A stretch of 64,000 nt of DNA from Psilocybe azurescens (GCA_023853785.1 JAJIRX010000522.1:1-64000); one strand, 5' to 3'; positions 34,448 through 46,612 are shown, counted from the stretch's first letter. A program made the numbers and translations. Notes: generated from the sequence alone by a model not told the origin.

Positions 34448-35751
34448 TGTGGAATTGGAACAAGTTTGATTTCTATGATTGGATGTTACTCATGAGCGTG
34501 TAGTCGTGTTCACACAGCTGAGCTATATAAAACACTGCTTTTCGACCCCATGGAATGTATCCCTGCCTTTTCGTTGCCGAAAATCCCTGGGCCTGGGCCT
34601 AGGCCGAAAGTCTAAGGCCCTGTTTTGCTCCTCAGCTTGTTTTGACTCAGTTGCTATCGACTCATACGCATTAACACAACACTCTCATCAGTGAACAATC
34701 CCTTAATACATTCCAATTTTGGTCTACACCAGGCTTGTCATTTCAACCTTTGCTTTTGCATTTGCCCTTACACCATAACCAGACGATAACATCGCCATAT
34801 GTTCTCCTTGAATTCTGAAAAGTCCATCCTGCCGTTTGTGCCATCTTCCCTTCACGACGTTTTTTATTCTTGACGTTGTAGGCTGCCTTCATCATGATGC
34901 CTGCATTAGACCTTCATAGAGGACGTGTCGCCCCGTATTGGGCATGTCAGCTCATCAGCGGCAGTACGAAACCATGAGACTTTAGGTGTGATCCCATTAT
35001 TTATCGCCTCGTCGTGGACACATAGCCAGGTAACTGGCTTGCCTCGCCACTCAATAATAAAGGTCCAAACAACACGGTCCCTACTCAACCCCATCCGAGA
35101 CTCCGAGTCAAAAGTCCTCTCCGCGCAGTCGCCAGGTCATTCTCGCTGTATACCTAGGATGCAGCAGAACTACAGGGGTGCGTGTCCAAATAATTCTTGC
35201 AGTGTTCTTGTAGTGTGGTCCTGATAGTAAGTCTCCTAAACTAGATAGAAGTCGAGATTTACTCAAGTGGGATTGACCTTAATATCCGGCTAGAGGTACT
35301 GTGACCGTCCGCCTTGAAGGCAGCGATCAACGCGGGAAAAGGACGACTCCCTAACCAAATTGAATATGCGAAGTTGCAACAATATCCCCGCTACTACCTA
35401 GCCCAACCACCAAAGTACCAAGGCAAAGATTGTTGTGTCATGCTGTCGTTCTAGAAAAGTGCTAAAAGTGTAGGATGTATCATTCTGCTTCTGTTATCTC
35501 AGTTGTCGTGAGCGGGTAATTATATACTTACCTTTTGTGTGGCAGATTGGGTTGCACTTCCCAGGTACGAAAGACTTGAAGGATCGGAACCTGGATTTGG
35601 GGCTTCCGGTGTTCGACATGCAGCGATACATCAGCTTCTATGAACCTAGTTCGGAACGTTTGCTCTGAACAATCCAGCATCCTTACATAACATCATTATA
35701 AAGAGGCATGAGGCGAAGAGTTTTCAGAACCCACCTTGCACGGTGACGGAT
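34448..35751. other. Intergenic region, 1.3 kb
   Basis: A minus-strand frame at 34906-35094 (RVVWTFIIEWRGKPVTWLCV, then HDEAINNGITPKVSWFRTAA) has coding-like composition and could be an isolated fragment of a gene. A palindromic word GCCTGGGCCTAGGC lies at about 34590-34603. Nothing else is supported. Confidence 0.4.
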
Positions 35752-36420
35752 ATGATTGTGGGTGAGCAACACGACGACCCACTGGATACAGCTTCCACAC
35801 ATACACTCGTCGTTGATAAATGGCACGTAATCCCCCGACACCTACTAAAGCTCATCTACGTCTCCCTTTTCTTGTCTACACTCGCCTTTGTCTTTGCTAT
35901 TGTGGACAATGTCATCTCTAACCGACTCCCCAAAGATATGGCGATAGCGGTTCTGGCATATGTCTTCCTCCTTCCATATCATTGCGCTACACTCCTCCTC
36001 GAATGGCTCAGACGGCATCAGACTGAATCTATCTTCCCCTTCACTCCAAGCCATCCTCGTGCGCTTGTGTACGCCTTCATTCTTATGGGACTGTGGGTCG
36101 TCTCTGTCATATTGTGCTCGATGAACTTGCATCGCGTCAGTGGCCCTATAGAGATATGTTTCTACTTCTACTTACCGGACGGCACTATTGATTGGAAAAC
36201 TTCGACTTGCGATACTCGTACCCCCGGCATGATCAACTACTGGACCTCTTTCGCTTCTACTCTCATTTCAGGTCTGGAGCTGACCCTTCTTATTTCCATT
36301 ACGCTGGTATGCTATATCCACTACAGGCGGAAAATGGTCACTGTGCGTGCGGAAGCAGAAACAAGAACATCACTTCGGCTCCAAGTCGTCCAAGGGGAAA
36401 GGAAAGTCCTTTCGGCATAA
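35752..36420 (+). CDS. Four-pass membrane protein, family member A
   Basis: Single exon, about 222 residues, intact. Four hydrophobic spans: LLKLIYVSLFLSTLAFVFAI, MAIAVLAYVFLLPYHCATLL, LVYAFILMGLWVVSVILCSM, and SGLELTLLISITLVCYIHY. The conserved blocks shared with the two paralogues are PRHLLKLIYVSL, VDN after TM1, RHQTESIFPFTP in the TM2-TM3 loop and INYWTSFASTLISGLELT before TM4. A loop with paired Cys (ICFYFY..STCDTRTP) lies between TM3 and TM4. ATG at 35752 is preferred over the upstream GTG because it matches the start of the paralogues (MIV/MIIVE). TATA-like TATAAAG at about 35698. Family not recognised; topology resembles MARVEL-like proteins, not proven. Confidence 0.8.
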   Translation: MIVGEQHDDPLDTASTHTLVVDKWHVIPRHLLKLIYVSLFLSTLAFVFAIVDNVISNRLPKDMAIAVLAYVFLLPYHCATLLLEWLRRHQTESIFPFTPSHPRALVYAFILMGLWVVSVILCSMNLHRVSGPIEICFYFYLPDGTIDWKTSTCDTRTPGMINYWTSFASTLISGLELTLLISITLVCYIHYRRKMVTVRAEAETRTSLRLQVVQGERKVLSA

Positions 36421-37110
36421 ACAAAGAGGGTGTCTCCGATGTCGGCTTGGAACATCGTCTACACTGCTACAGTGAGTCGTTATTCTCGACGGCTCGAGGT
36501 TGTACTGACCACCTCTCTAGTACGAACTCAATATTTGGATGTCGCCACGAAGTTCACACACGAAGGTCATCTGGCCCCTATTCGATGTCAGCGTCAAAGC
36601 CCGATACTCACTGCCGCTATGTCGAAGATCCCGCATTAATGTGATAGTGCTCCTGGTCCAGTCGGCATGTGATCTTCGGGCTTAGATTAAATCGACCATC
36701 ACATTTCATCATATATCCTACACACGCTTTGCCTCAAAACGTAAACCTCTCGCCAAATTTCTGCCTGGCTCATATCATGTCGAGCACAAATATAATCTAC
36801 CGGAGTTCTAAATTAGCCATTTCAGATTTTGTTGTATACTTGTAAGTAGTTTATTAGTAGTTAGCTATATCTATCCTTATCTTATTTTCTCGTTGTTCAG
36901 GTAATGTCGAAACCTCTATTATTTTATAACGTGACAATTATGAAGCTTATAAGGCAGGACGCATCTCCTTCATCCTAGCAGCAATGTTATGTTATATCTC
37001 GAGACGACACGGTGGGAACATGCCTGTCCTATCACCCATTTATAAACAGTCATCTGCAGTGCTCGAAAGGTTCTCTTGATCCCCCATCCTGATTCAAATA
37101 CCATCAGTTT
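36421..37110. other. Intergenic region before the HET gene
   Basis: No gene seen. Overlapping short frames around 36430-36640 have no recognisable motif. Confidence 0.5.
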
Positions 37111-39620
37111 ATGACCTGCCTCTCTGCTCTAAAAACTTTTCTTGGCTTTCGAATTACCACCAAAAACAAATCCACTGGCGACTTATTCACACCAGAAAGT
37201 GGGCACAGTGGGATAACTCCGCTGCCCGTACCAGCGAGTTCATCACAGATAGCACCTCTGATAGAAGCCATGCCACGCAACATGCTCTCACCTGCTAGTG
37301 AGGCCCATGGCGAAGCAGACCCGCTGAAGCTCATCTGCGCCGCATGTCGAGCGGGACCTTTCTCCTACGAAGGGTTCCGCAGAGCAGTCCTGAAGGATTA
37401 TGAAGACCTGGATCCTATCAGCAATGATGATGAATTTAGCCAAGATGAGGTCGATGATGGAGCTGATGACAATGAGGTTGACTCAGATGAGAATGAAGGC
37501 GTAGAGGAGCCTGAGGATGAAGGCGAGGATGAAGATGAAGACGATGACAACGACAACGACGAAGATGGAAGCGACCACGACAGTTTCGGACGCCGCAATG
37601 ACGACGACGCGGAGAGTACCTCCGATTCTAATCCTGATAACGACGGCGGAAATGAAGGGAATGACACCGGCGATATAACCATCCCGAGCGACCCTAGATT
37701 CAAGTATATATACACCACGACATGGGGAACTATTTCCCAATCAGTCACCAAAGAGGGATGTAATTGGTGTCGTCTTCTCATCCAGAATCGAGATGGTTTG
37801 CCTGATGCGAAATTCCCCCGTGGTGGGCCTGACGAAGAGGTTGTGATTCGGATTGAAATTCGAATACAATCGCCTGTGGACTGGATGGACGTGACTAATA
37901 ATCTTTACCTCTATCTCAACGACTATAAAGCGGCTTCTTATATGATCTATGCAGAGACTGGTGGGCGTTTCATTTGTTTCTGACGTACGCCTTGCTGATT
38001 TTGGCTCATAATTAGGCAATGTAGCAGCTCAAGAAATTGGGACGGGAGACCACTTCCGACACGAACCATCTTATGTCGACTATGAGAAAGTCAAGGAATG
38101 GCTCAAGAATTGCAGCGACCATAGCCGCTGTTCTAGGGTTGAAGAAACTCCTCTCCCCACTCGAGTCATCGACTGTTCGGATCCCACTAAACCTCGACTT
38201 GTTCTGACTCAACGACGAAAAGGCCATTTCTGCGCCTTGAGCTATGTTTGGGGCGGTGACCAGAGGGAAAAGACTACTATGGCCAATATCGACAGCCATA
38301 TCAATGAAGGGTTCAAGGTCGCGCTTCCGCAAACCATTGCAGATGCTATTCTGGTAACCCACAATCTCGGGCTTCAGTATCTCTGGGTAGATGCACTATG
38401 CATCATTCAGGACTCAATCGAAGATAAAGTCATAGAGCTGGCGAACATGGCGCATATATACCAGGATGCCTACGTAACTCTGTCAGTCGTATCAGCATTC
38501 AGGGCTGATCAGGGATTTTTACCGGATGGACGAGAACACGTTATGCTACCCTATCATGTGAAAGAAGGCGTGGACTCCTCAAAGCGCATGGGCCGCATGC
38601 TGATGAAATATTACATACCGCGTCAAAGTCCACACCTAGGGTACAAGCATCAAACTGTTGAAGTCTACGAACCGTTGAACGAGCGTGGATGGTGCCTCCA
38701 AGAGTCTACCCTACCACCTCGAAAGCTTGTCTTCAAACCTCCCAACGTAGAGTACGAATGCCGAAGTTTCATCAAGGACCTCACACGAGCATCAGAGGGT
38801 GGAGAAGACGATAGGCCTGCTTTTGAAGCAAATGTTCCACCGATCTTCGCTGACTCTGTCAAAGGGGCAACTGCCAATGAAGGGGGGCGGAGGAGAGGAT
38901 CTCTACGACTACTGGAGCCAATTACTTTTTGATTATACGGCGCGTAAGATAACCGTGGCAACAGATAAGCTCGTGGCCTTCTCCAGTATGGCAGAGGTAT
39001 TTCAAAAGGCGATCAACGATGAATACATTGCCGGGTTATGGAGAGGAAAACTCATAGACGGTCTTCTATGGGACCCCTTTGGTGATATCGGACCAGATCA
39101 AGTCCTCCTTCCACGCTCCAAGGAATACCGCGCGCCAACCTGGTCCTGGGCGTCGGTTGACTTGTCAGTTCGAGCCCATCAACAGCACATGTTCGAGGCA
39201 CCTTCGACCGAGTACGAAGCAGAAATAATATCGTGTCAAGTGACTCCAAAGAGCACTGTCAATCCCTTTGGTGAGATCTCTGACGCGAGGCTGACGATGA
39301 AAGTAAGGATGCATCCCCTTATGCTCGATGGGACAAAGTGTCGTTTCACGGAAAGGAAGGGTATTCTTTCGGGCGACGCAATGCAAAGTCTTTACACGTC
39401 TGGCGGGTGGGTGGCTCCAGATGGAAATTGTTTACAATCCAAAGGCAAAACTCCGGAGTCCTCTCGTGACGAAAGTGAAGTGACGTTTGATTCCACTGAA
39501 GGCTCCGAACAGGATCGTGATATGGATTTCTATGTCATCATGCTACGTGCGGGTCGGAAATGGGGAGATAGAGAAGACCGAGCCGGATGGATGATGGGGC
39601 TTCCTCGTATTGAAGTGTGA
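37111..39620 (+). CDS. HET-domain (heterokaryon incompatibility) protein with acidic linker
   Basis: Fungal allorecognition-type protein; HET domains trigger cell death when activated and adopt a TIR-like fold. N-terminus MTCLSALKTFLGFRITTKNK, a Cys pair block LICAACRAGPFSYEGF, then a 70-residue Asp/Glu-rich run (about 37440-37640), then GCNWCRLL. After an intron near 37965-38015 come YEKVKEWLKNCSDH and the HET motifs FCALSYVWGGDQ, LPQTIADAILVTHNLGLQYL then WVDALCIIQDS, MAHIYQDAYVTLSVVSA, NERGWCLQESTL and, after a frame step, YDYWSQLLFDYTAR, EYRAPTWSWASVD. The step is at GGGGGG 38882-38887; one base fewer restores the frame through KITVATDKLVAFSSMAEVFQ. C-terminus DRAGWMMGLPRIEV. No NACHT or other effector domain is attached. 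It lies between two four-TM paralogues. Confidence 0.88.
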
Positions 39621-40272
39621 GCATGAAAAGGAGACTTATAGGAGAGTAGCGAAGATTGAACTTCTCTATCTGCCGGATTGGTTTGATACCGTCTCGTCGA
39701 AGATTATTACCTTAGTTTGATTCTATCAATAGGTAGTACTGAGTAGAAGTGGTCACGACATTCTAATAATTAAAATGATGGATTAGTCTGGCCACAGGGC
39801 TCTACAAGGTTTCAGCAGGTGCAATCATGCAAACAGAGGCGTCTATTTTTAGGTGTCTAAGTAAATTAGGAATTTCCATCATGATGGGTTGTCATATGAT
39901 GTCGTTGAACTCGTTATAGGCCATTATATTTATTGGCATATATAATAGTCAGGGCTTTCAGTGAAATATGAGTGTATAGACTGTTAACGCTTACTATCGC
40001 ATCTGTGACTTGAGACTAGTACTACCCCCGACGCGACGTTCCTTTTCCCGTGCTTGTGGCAAATAAGCACGTGCTACCATGACAAGGCCTCTCCGGAGTC
40101 CGCAGTCTGAGAGATGTCTAAATCATTGCCAAGTCCGCGAGCCAAGTCGCCACAGATCTTTTCTGATCCATGCGGCGCAATGGTTATGGCAATCATGCAA
40201 GACGCCATAAAGTACTTACTCTCTTGACTTCTCTCGACCCTTTGATTTCCATCCTCCTTGGTCTCTGCCATC
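39621..40272. other. Intergenic spacer
   Basis: 3' flank of the HET gene and promoter of the next four-TM gene; nothing distinct. Confidence 0.45.
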
Positions 40273-40959
40273 ATGATCATCGTGGAGGCGCAACCCGACG
40301 ACTCTGAGAGAGCTTCCATATCCAATACCCTCGTCAGCGGCCACCTTTCATACTCGAAGATCCCTCGACACCTTGTGAAGCTTGTCTACGCATCACTCCT
40401 CGTATCGTTGCTCTCCTTCATCTTTGTGCTCGTGGACAATGTTTCTATCGCTCCTATTGAAGCTGTGGCCACCATCCTAGCATTCGTCCTCACCCTCCCA
40501 CATCATGGGGCTGTGGTTCTTTCGGTTTGGCTTCATCGCCACCAAACAGAGTCCATCTTTCCCTTCACACCATGTTCATTTCGCGCTATCGGATACACCG
40601 CTATTCTCGTCATTTCCTGGATGGCTTCCACGATAATGTGCGCAATACGGCTTCATGTAACGACCCGCTCAAGATTACAATGCATTTCCACGTACAACGG
40701 CCCTTTGATTCCACCAAATTACTCCTGCACCACATTCATCAAGCCCGACATGAGTGAATATTGGCCTTCCTTTGCATCAACTGTCACGTCTGCTACAGAG
40801 TTGATTCTTATCACGGCCATCGCTCTTCATTGCTACTTCCATCGTGGGCGACCAAAAGCAGTTCCAGTAACAATACCGCCTTCCATACCCGTCGCACCTC
40901 AGGTCGAAAGTTATATCGGCATAATCGCAGTTCCACGGTCGTACCTAGGAGAATATTAG
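40273..40959 (+). CDS. Four-pass membrane protein, family member B
   Basis: Paralogue of members A and C. Starts MIIVEAQPDDSERASISNTL; blocks PRHLVKLVYASLLVSLLSFI, VDN, TILAFVLTLPHHGAVVLSVW, HRHQTESIFPFTPCSFRAIG, ASTIMCAIRLHVTT and the TM4 lead YWPSFASTVTSATELILITA. The TM3-TM4 loop carries CIS..and YSCTTFIKPDMSEYW, again with Cys. Intact, single exon, 228 residues, with a basic end (RGRPKAVPV) and a short Pro-rich tail. The start ATG fits the shared N-terminal MI-V-E pattern. Confidence 0.8.
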   Translation: MIIVEAQPDDSERASISNTLVSGHLSYSKIPRHLVKLVYASLLVSLLSFIFVLVDNVSIAPIEAVATILAFVLTLPHHGAVVLSVWLHRHQTESIFPFTPCSFRAIGYTAILVISWMASTIMCAIRLHVTTRSRLQCISTYNGPLIPPNYSCTTFIKPDMSEYWPSFASTVTSATELILITAIALHCYFHRGRPKAVPVTIPPSIPVAPQVESYIGIIAVPRSYLGEY

Positions 40960-42204
40960 ACTCATGGTAAATTAATTATTAGGTGAGTAAGTCTGATGGT
41001 CGTCTGGCTGGGACATACGCTCCTGTCTTGGAATGTTCACGGGGGCCCATCTATAATCATATCTGTAGCTAAAATATATCTTTAGACCGAAAGAGCAAAG
41101 TGAAGCATATGCGACGAGCTGAAACGTTCAAGTGTGGATACTTATAGAATTTTATGAGACTATTAACGGGGCTGCAATAAACGTCAACTCGAGCTCGGCA
41201 ATCACAACAACTGGAGAATATGGTCCTTAAAGTGTCATTTGGAAGCAAATTGGGCTGAAGCCCAGCCTCATTTCTCCCCCCTTTCAACAAGCTGACCACC
41301 GCAATGGCCATTCTTTCAGGTCATTTTGACTCGAACAACAAACAGATTGTAACCCATCGTATAAACCGAAGACCTCCCTCATGTGCGTCGAATTTATGCA
41401 AATATAGATATATATTCTCTATCTTTTGTGATGCTTGATTTAAGGTTACTCAATTTTTGGTCTGGCGTGGAGCTGTGTTGTCTGATATTGTCGTCTCCCG
41501 TAACTCTAGCTTTCTATACAGATTGAATCCATGACAATACCGCCCCTGTAAACTATCAATGAGATATGTATAAATAAATATTCCCGCTCTGTTCTTCGAT
41601 ATTCAGAAGAAAGCATACAGTTAGGCGGATGAATATTCTCAACCCCAGACAGTAGACAACTTGAACATTCTCAGCCTTCCGGCAGGTACCACGGTAAACC
41701 ATATGCTATGTCTCTCAGGTGAGCTCCTCAGAATAGAACACTACTAGACGTGTACTATGACAGAACTTCTGGAAGACCTGGTTTTTATATAACTCCGTTG
41801 TGGATGCAGGTATGTACCGTCCCTGCCCCACAAAGCAAGGGTTCAGTGATACTAATTCAAGAACTGGATCGATATACCTACTATTAACAAAAAGGAATAT
41901 AGTATCTCTTCGTCGCCCCACACCTCTTGCGGATTACGTTAGACTACTACATTGTGGGCAGACCCTTTGAGATCGATGTCATGGTTCCTCCCCTTAAAAG
42001 AGGATCTCGACAAGTGAGCGTCCGCTCTCGGCGGATGGCCAAGCAAAAGGATAACAAGAACTAATAGCGCCGTTGCAGCAGGTTCTAGCAGGTTGCAGCC
42101 ATGTGCCTGATTGGATTTGGTACAATAAAAATCACGCGTCGCTTCGATTTCCTCGGCTTTTAGGTACCACTCTCTTCCTGCAGCCCCTACATAACACCCT
42201 CATT
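40960..42204. other. Intergenic region, 1.2 kb
   Basis: Short frames only, no recognisable composition. A TATAAATAAATA run lies at about 41569-41580. I see no gene. Confidence 0.5.
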
Positions 42205-42859
42205 ATGATTGTAGAGACGCGACAGAGCGAATCGTCCGATGTAGCATCTATCCGCACTCTCGTCGTAGCCGACGAGCTACAGAAAACTCCTCGACACCTT
42301 GTGAAGCTCCTCTACGCCTCTCTCTTCATGTCACTTCTCTGCTTCATATTCATGCTTGTTGACAACATCTCTATCAGTCCACTCAAGACGGTGCCTACCA
42401 TCCTGGCATTCGTACTCCTCCTTCCACATCACAGCGCCTCCCTCCTCCTTATATGGCTTCCATCGCCACCAGAGCGAGTCCACCATGATCAAGCTCCCTT
42501 TCACTCCGTACTCATCACGCGTGATTGCATACGCCGTCTTCCTCACAATAATGTGGGGTGCGTCTACAGGAATGTGCTCAGCAGATCTCTACTTCAACTC
42601 CCGGATGTGGACATATATATGCACCTACCCAGATCCCAGCGATCTTTACCAACCACCACATTGTCGAAGTCAAAGGGTCGCTTTGCCCGATTATTGGACA
42701 TCTTTTGCCTCTACTCTCACATCCTCCCTGGAACTAGTCCTTATCATTACTATCACCGTCATATGCTGCATCCATCCACGACGCAAGACAGTCCCCGTGG
42801 CGGCACCACCTTCCACTTCTGAAGGCTCACTACCCGAATCCAAAGTTATCTCGGCCTGA
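42205..42859 (+). CDS. Four-pass membrane protein, family member C (one-base step)
   Basis: Third paralogue, nearer to B than to A. Starts MIVETRQSESSDVASIRTLV; then TPRHLVKLLYASLFMSLLCF, IFMLVDNISISPL, TVPTILAFVLLLPHHSASLL and LIWL. At CC 42460-42461 one base too many moves the frame: with one C it reads HRHQSESTMIKLPFTPYSSR and continues through TIMWGASTGMCSADLYF, PDYWTSFASTLTSSLELVLI and ITITVICCIHPRRKTVPVA, ending SLPESKVISA at TGA 42857-42859. The shared Cys-bearing loop reads YICTYPDPS and PPHCRSQ. Family as for member A. Confidence 0.78.
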
Positions 42860-43214
42860 TGAGTTCTGCATTGCGAAGGCTATGGAAGAAAATGTGTTAG
42901 CATAGTGAGTCCACTAATGAAACCATTCTTGGTTTCCATACTCATACAATCGCCAATCAAACCTGCTAGTATTAGTCTGATTATACTTACTCGAAGCTAT
43001 TCGAAGCTAGTTATGCTGTATGTAAGTTTACGCCCACGACTCTTGCCAGAACATATTCGCGCATCCGATGACTTACACCTTCATATCTGATAGGTCATGG
43101 AGCAGCGACTACTGCAGAACTTGTGGAATAATTTACATTTCACGTACACTGTCCTTTCCAAAATAAGCTACGTGACACCACTATCCTTGAGCAATGTTGA
43201 CTTTAAGGAAGATA
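42860..43214. other. Intergenic spacer between convergent genes
   Basis: No gene seen. A duplicated word CTCGAAGCTATTCGAAGCTA near 42990-43010 is a short direct repeat. Confidence 0.5.
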
Positions 43215-44830
43215 TTATGTAGGGGTATAAAGAGGGGGGAGGGTTACTGGGAGGATGTGATCTAAGTTGGCATGACGCAGTCCGCTGTCTTCATCCCTAG
43301 GCGTATTCCCGCTTCCATTATGAAACGGCGAAGAGCTCGAGGTGGAGGGAATTGAACTGGTAGCTAGGCTTTTTGAAGTCAGGCTCATCGGACTTCCACT
43401 GCCCCAGGTGTTGCTTGATCTTGTCGGAGGTGTCGTGGTGCTTGAAAGTAAGTGAGCTTTTTGAGATATCAAAGGCGTTGGCTGTCCGATTACGGGGTCA
43501 AAGGGCCTAACCGTGGGGGGATGTGGTACCACACCTTCGCTCGAACTCGGAGAGAGGATAAACGGATTGAGACTGGCTACCGCAATCGGATTTGATGTTG
43601 TTTTCGTCGATGATAACGTACGCCGACGATGTCGAAGACACCAAACACTGCATATGATGACAACACATATAAATAGCAGACCGCCAATGCCAGCTCCCAC
43701 AATGACACCTGTTGATACCTTTCCTCTGAGCCAGGACACGGTCATTTGGGTCATTTGAAGATGTTGGTGTTGAAGAAGTCTGACTGGGGGATGGATTGAG
43801 TGAACTAGAGCCTGAGATCGTCGGCTCTCCGGCTGTACCGTTCTGCACGATCAGAACATACAGGTTTAATGGTGTTTTTGTGCTGTCTCTGTGGTATCTG
43901 ACGTCAAGCTTGTGATTGCCTGGAGCAAGTTGGTCTGTTTGAAAGAAGATTTGGTTGTATTGGATAGTTGATGTGTTTGCTAAAGCACCGTTTAGCTGGA
44001 CGGTGACAGGAGAGTGTCCGTCAATGGAGTAAGTGGCGGTTGTAGCGTCCATTGAAACCTGTCGTTTATCATAGAACCCCATCCAGAGCAACGAGATACC
44101 TGCAAAATATATATAAAATTTTGAATATTCAGTGTCTGGAGCATACCGTTAAAATTAAAGCTGAATGTAGTTTATGCGGTTGATGTTGTAAGTCCAGGAT
44201 AATATGAAGTCCAACCTGGCCCAACCAACATATCCGGATCTGGGGTTTCAATAAACACCGCAGCATTGTCCAAAGGTACATCGTCAAAGGGCAAATATTG
44301 TACGTAGTCAAGCCAGAATGTTCTTTGAGAGGAGACTTTGATTTTTACGTTAATTTCATGCATTTCGTCGGAGAGCCCATCCTATTCGCACAGACGAAGC
44401 CTATTTTGCGCATCCGGTATATGTGATGGACTCAATGACGACACCATCTACACTACATTCCCAAGATCTATTCGCTGTGCCATCGGACAAGGAAGGAAAT
44501 TGAACAGTGCCGGTTATCAATACCTTTGAGCCTGCGACACCATTTGAATATTCAAAACTCATAAAAGGTACGGCCAATGATCACTGACCTCGAAAACCAT
44601 ACGAAAAGGGGGCAGACCTTTGAAGAGTGAGTCGGTCTTACATTATGGGTCTACGTGGTCGGCAAGATTACGAATGCACCGATGTTATTAGTACTTACCA
44701 GGGGGCAAGAACCAGTCAAAGATCCGTCGATGTACCGCCCCTGAGGGATTGTTTCGTTCCACTGAGATCATTTCTAGCAGTCACAGCCGCAGGTAACCTG
44801 AATACAACTGATCTGTTGGGAATAATATGA
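43215..44830 (-). CDS. Single-pass membrane protein with extracellular beta-rich domain
   Basis: Minus-strand exons: QWNETIPQGRYIDGSLTGSC (about 44770-44700), FEYSNGVAGSKVLITGTVQF and WECSVDGVVIESITYTGCAK (44580-44415), VKIKVSSQRTFWLDYVQYLP then LDNAAVFIETPDPDMLVGPG (44345-44205), and IDGHSPVTVQLNGALANTST, NKLFFQ-type strands, LDVRYHRDSTKTPLNLYVLI, then a Ser/Thr/Pro linker. TM segment: GVIVGAGIGGLLFICVVIIC followed by a basic stop-transfer (LRHRRRTL) and a long Ser/Pro cytoplasmic tail ending LPPLYTPT. This is a common Agaricomycete architecture of unknown ligand; the repeated beta modules suggest glycan or surface binding. Frame steps near 43730 (AAAGG) and 44400 point to indels. The 5' end and signal peptide are not resolved. 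Confidence 0.6.
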
Positions 44831-45206
44831 TGGATTTCAAACCTTGTAAGCGCGCCGAAAATTGTCAGGAAGTCTTTGAAGCAAAAGAGAATCAAAGTTT
44901 CTAACCACCATTGCTTTTCGATATACCGCCGCATCCCACAATATACGCATGCAGACAAAGATTTTTCTCTAAACGTCAATCTGCACAGCCTGCGTACATC
45001 AGTTTTTGATTGACGACATACATTCAGAGTAAGAGTCGGAGTTCTAGCTGGTGCTGAATACTAAGGATAGCTTTGGTTCGGAAGTTGAAAAAATCACGCA
45101 AAACCCCTATCCCAAGGTCGCAGCAGGGGCCCGACGACTGTCTAGAGGAGCAGCTTGCTTTCTCTCCCACCTAGATCTAAAGCCTTCGAGTTGACCTATA
45201 CGCTAG

Positions 45207-46612
45207 ATGTACTCAGAATCTCCTGGAGTCACAACACCAGCTCAGGTCGTCTCGGATACTAGCACGCCAAATCAGATTGCGATACCTGATTCGCTCCCAA
45301 CACCTTTAGCGACTCGAGGAGTCCGTGCCCGTCTCGGATTTTTGCGCCCATATTACTCAATTTTTAGGGCCAATGTCATCATCCACCAGATATCAAGTGT
45401 GCCATTCAAAACAGGCGAGTTTGGAGTCCGATGGCGATTCAAGGATGTCCAGATTCCCAGGGAAGGGCAGCTGCTCGGTAGCAACCTCCATTCACCCCAT
45501 ACCCCAGCCAGGGGTATCACACCTTTATAGAACTCGACAGCTACACTGTCTTCTGGTCGTACACCTTAAATGTACTTCTTAAAATCGGCATTGATCGTGA
45601 AACCGCTCAAATGTCACCAAGCCCTTTGAAGCTTGTTGTCCTCCAACGAGTCAATGATAGCGATCCCTATAGCGCACTTAAAACCTCCCGGTTCGGAGCA
45701 GTGTACCTCGACCTCTCTCAGTTTGTAGGACATGGAAGCGTTCAAAGATGGTATCTTCTTAGAGAAAGCAAAACAAATACCACTATGAAAGTGAGCTTTC
45801 TTCTCAATTAATATAGAATGTTTGGTTCAGATTTTGCCCGGTAGCTCACTCTCGAGATGGAATATGTCAGTGGCGAAACGCGATATATTCCTCCCCCACT
45901 TGGGCGTGTCGAAATAAGGAGTGTGATGGAGCTCACTGAAAAAGATCCTCCAGATCCCGTTCGGTATGAACGCGCACAGCGAGAACTTCAGGAATACCTG
46001 GCAAAGCAGATGGCTGAAGTAATTGCCGAGCATGGCGTTGAATCATTAAAAATTGAGATGTTATCGAGAACAGAAGTCGAGGATTTTAAAGGGCTGGATG
46101 ACCAGCTCCTAGAAGAGTCTCATTTCGACGTCTACGAACAATCCTCCCCTCCACTTCTCGCCGAATCTTCGAAACTGGAGACTCCACCGCGAGCAGACGC
46201 TGAGAGTCTTGAAGAGCCGGATGACGAGCTTTTGGAAGAGTTTTATTTTGATACATATCAACAGCCATACCCTCCGCATGTCACCGTTGAGAAAGGTAGA
46301 GCGGATTCACATCGAAGTCGGACGTCCTCCAACTCTTCGTATGCCTCGGCGCGGAGCGCCGTGTCTGTCTCAGAATCGTCATATGGGCCATACTACAGAG
46401 ACGATGAATCGCTTTACTCGATTGCCTCGTCACGCACAGCTGAGACGGACTATGGACTCTACTATCGCAGGATGGCATTGTCGCAGTCGACAATAGACTC
46501 AGGAAGAACAGCAGTACGGAGATCGCGCAGTTGGACCCCGTCTACTGTCACTATCACAGCTGATAGTAGGCGGAATTCGGGGAGCATTGGGCCATCTTCG
46601 TTGCGACTATGA
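45207..46612 (+). CDS. NT-C2 domain protein (EEIG1/EHBP1 N-terminal C2 type), copy 1
   Basis: NT-C2 domains bind phospholipids and link membranes to trafficking or actin machinery (EHBP1, EEIG1, fungal relatives). Start MYSESPGVTTPAQVVSDTST; the domain starts FLRPYYSIFRANVIIHQISS, then VPFKTGEFGVRWRFKDVQIP, a variable loop, VFWSYTLNVLLKIGIDRETA, LKLVVLQRVNDSDPYSALKT, FGAVYLDLSQFVGHGSVQRW and YLLRESKTNTTMK, the classical end of NT-C2. Intron near 45790-45850. The tail has AQRELQEYLAKQMAEVIAEH (helix), two acidic-aromatic repeats (LLEESHFDVYEQSSPP, LLEEFYFDTYQQPYPP), and a Ser/Tyr-rich end. One base is missing in TTT 45524-45526; adding it restores TPFIELDSYTVFWS. Function here is inferred from family. 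Confidence 0.82.

Noticed and set aside
37398..37781. Ser-rich minus-strand frame
   Set aside because: Mirror of the Asp/Glu repeat (GAT/GAA/GAC) in the HET protein; poly-Ser is the expected antisense product.
35752..42859. HET plus four-TM genes as a proven toxin/partner system
   Set aside because: Only proximity supports it; reported as a hypothesis, not as a function call.
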